Assembly: GCA_030671915.1 (NCBI GenBank)
Contig: DAOVHN010000189.1
Span: 1-5,684 of the forward strand
From: Pseudomonadota bacterium
GTDB lineage: Bacteria > Pseudomonadota > Alphaproteobacteria > UBA8366 > JADFVY01
Length of the DNA: 5,684 bases
Direction: 5' to 3'
Below are positions 4,528 to 5,684 of this stretch, piece by piece. The position numbers were made by a program, and so were the translations under genes. Position 1 is the stretch's first letter, and every line of letters begins with the position of its first letter. Under the pieces are notes generated by a model, which worked only from the letters and a program-made list of their open reading frames with translations, searched no databases and had not been told where the DNA came from.

Positions 4528-5684
4528 TTATTTCTCCAGCGCGGCCACGCCCGGCAGCGTCTTGCCTTCCAGCCACTCCAGGAAGGCGCCGCCCGCCGTT
4601 GAGACATAGGTAAATTCGTCCGCAACACCGGCATGGTTCAGCGCGGCCACCGTATCGCCGCCACCGGCGACCGATACCATCCCGCCGGCCCGCGTCAAGC
4701 GCCCGGCCTCGCGCGCGACGGCGACCGTGCCGGCGTCGAAGGGCGGAATCTCGAAGGCGCCCAGCGGGCCGTTCCACAGCAGGGTCTTGCAGTCCGCCAG
4801 TTTCGCGTTCAATTCGGCGACGCTGTCCGGCCCGATATCCAGGATCATCATATCCGACGGCGCCGCGTCGATGGCCACGGTTCGTGACGGCGCGCCGGCC
4901 TCGAACTTCGCGGCGACCACGCCGTCCACCGGCAGCAGGATTTCGCAGCCCGCCGCCTCGGCCCTGGCCTCGATCTCGCGCACCGTGTCGGCGAGGTCGT
5001 GCTCGCACAGGCTGGCGCCCACATCGATGCCGCGCGCATTCAGGAAGGTATTGGCCATGCCGCCGCCGATGATGATGGCGTCGACCCGGCTCACCAGGTT
5101 GCCCAGCACGTCCAGCTTCGACGATACCTTGGCCCCGCCGACCAGCGCGATCACAGGATGGGCCGGGGTCTCCAGCGCCGTCGTCAGCGCCTCCAGCTCC
5201 GCCTGCATGGCCCGGCCCGCCGCCGCCGGCAGCAGTCTGGCAATTGCCTCGGTCGAGGCATGGGCGCGGTGGGCGGCGGAGAAGGCGTCGTTGACATAGG
5301 CGTCGCCCAGCTTCGCCAGTTCTCCCGCAAACCCTGCGTCGTTGGCTTCCTCGCCCGGGTGGAAGCGCAGGTTTTCCAGCAGCGCCACCCCGCCCGGCTC
5401 AAGCCCTTCAACGACGGACGCCGCAACCGGGCCCACGCAATCCGGCGCGAACGCCACCGCCTTGCCGCCCAGCGCGGCGGACAGGGCGTCGGCCACCGGC
5501 TCCAGCGACAATTCGGGCACGATTTTTCCCTTGGGCCGGCCGAAATGGGACATCACGATGCCCTTTGCGCCCTTGCCGCACAGTTCCATGATCGTCGGGG
5601 CCAGGCGCTCGATGCGCGTGGCGTCGGTGACCTTGCCGTCCGCGATGGGCACATTCAGGTCGCCGCGCAGCAGAACGCGCTTTC
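4528..5684 (-). CDS. pgk: Phosphoglycerate kinase, N-terminal end cut by the window edge
   Basis: Phosphoglycerate kinase transfers phosphate from 1,3-bisphosphoglycerate to ADP in glycolysis and runs in reverse in gluconeogenesis; it is a cytoplasmic monomer. The frame is open to the window edge, giving 384 complete residues; against the usual 390-400, only about 10-15 are missing. The first visible residues, [12 protein letters not shown], are the canonical N-terminal strand, so the GTG at 5652 is not the start. Landmarks in order: SHFGRPKG (substrate Arg), [28 protein letters not shown], the hinge and nucleotide region [41 protein letters not shown] (adenine and phosphate contacts), GGGDTVAAL and the C-terminal [19 protein letters not shown]. 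All catalytic motifs look intact, so it should be active. It is followed after 16 bp by the PQQ dehydrogenase. In many alphaproteobacteria gap lies just upstream of pgk, but that would be outside the window. Confidence 0.97.
   Translation of the reverse strand, partial: KRVLLRGDLNVPIADGKVTDATRIERLAPTIMELCGKGAKGIVMSHFGRPKGKIVPELSLEPVADALSAALGGKAVAFAPDCVGPVAASVVEGLEPGGVALLENLRFHPGEEANDAGFAGELAKLGDAYVNDAFSAAHRAHASTEAIARLLPAAAGRAMQAELEALTTALETPAHPVIALVGGAKVSSKLDVLGNLVSRVDAIIIGGGMANTFLNARGIDVGASLCEHDLADTVREIEARAEAAGCEILLPVDGVVAAKFEAGAPSRTVAIDAAPSDMMILDIGPDSVAELNAKLADCKTLLWNGPLGAFEIPPFDAGTVAVAREAGRLTRAGGMVSVAGGGDTVAALNHAGVADEFTYVSTAGGAFLEWLEGKTLPGVAALEK

Noticed and set aside
3384..4613. A 409-codon open frame on the + strand
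   Set aside because: It lies antisense to the PQQ dehydrogenase, whose family motifs and signal peptide are unmistakable. The + strand product is rich in Arg, Gly and Pro, shows no domain, and is the usual GC-driven antisense open frame.
4512..4634. A longer start for the PQQ dehydrogenase overlapping pgk
   Set aside because: The 41 extra residues are Arg/Trp-rich and would bury the clear signal peptide. The GAGGA site and gene spacing support ATG 4511.
5650..5652. GTG as the start codon of pgk
   Set aside because: The upstream codons in the same frame read [10 protein letters not shown], the conserved N-terminal strand of the enzyme, so the gene continues past the window edge.

Overview
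The window reads as ordinary chromosome of a high-GC (about 60-65% by eye) Gram-negative bacterium, most likely an alphaproteobacterium of the Rhodospirillales type. The basis is a YciB/IspZ septation protein, an SHFGRP-type phosphoglycerate kinase, a receiver-to-ATPase signalling protein of alphaproteobacterial style and strong GC bias at third codon positions. The lineage is an inference from protein style, not a measurement. I see no tRNA, rRNA, CRISPR array, insertion sequence, phage gene or attachment site. Coding density is very high, and every real gene can be assigned to a family.

Layout, left to right: (1) the 3' part of an EamA/DMT-type ten-helix transporter on the + strand (2-622). 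(2) On the - strand, a 314-residue signalling protein (619-1563). It has an N-terminal receiver domain lacking the phospho-acceptor aspartate, joined directly to a histidine-kinase ATPase domain with no recognisable phospho-histidine (DHp) domain. (3) A 175-bp divergent intergenic region (1564-1738). (4) yciB/ispZ on the + strand (1739-2329). (5) A - strand run, in transcription order: pgk (5' end cut by the window edge, 5684-4528), a periplasmic PQQ-type sugar dehydrogenase (4511-3240), a Nudix hydrolase (3167-2622) and a half-size TMEM165/GDT1 (UPF0016) cation transporter (2604-2326).

Transcription units: pgk and the dehydrogenase are separated by 16 bp, and the Nudix gene and GDT1 by 17 bp. 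The dehydrogenase and Nudix genes are 72 bp apart, so the run may be one four-gene operon or two pairs. Both convergent junctions (transporter/signalling protein and yciB/GDT1) overlap by exactly 4 bp, with the opposing stop codons sharing bases, so neither has room for a conventional terminator between the genes.

How the genes may work together: the - strand run combines central glycolysis (Pgk), periplasmic sugar oxidation (PQQ dehydrogenase), nucleotide-sugar or nucleotide clean-up (Nudix) and divalent-cation transport (GDT1, Mn2+/Ca2+ in known relatives). A carbon and metal theme is plausible but inferred. The most unusual item is the degenerate receiver-ATPase protein, which appears to lack both phosphorylation sites of a two-component system. 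I do not see a clearly new multi-gene system here.
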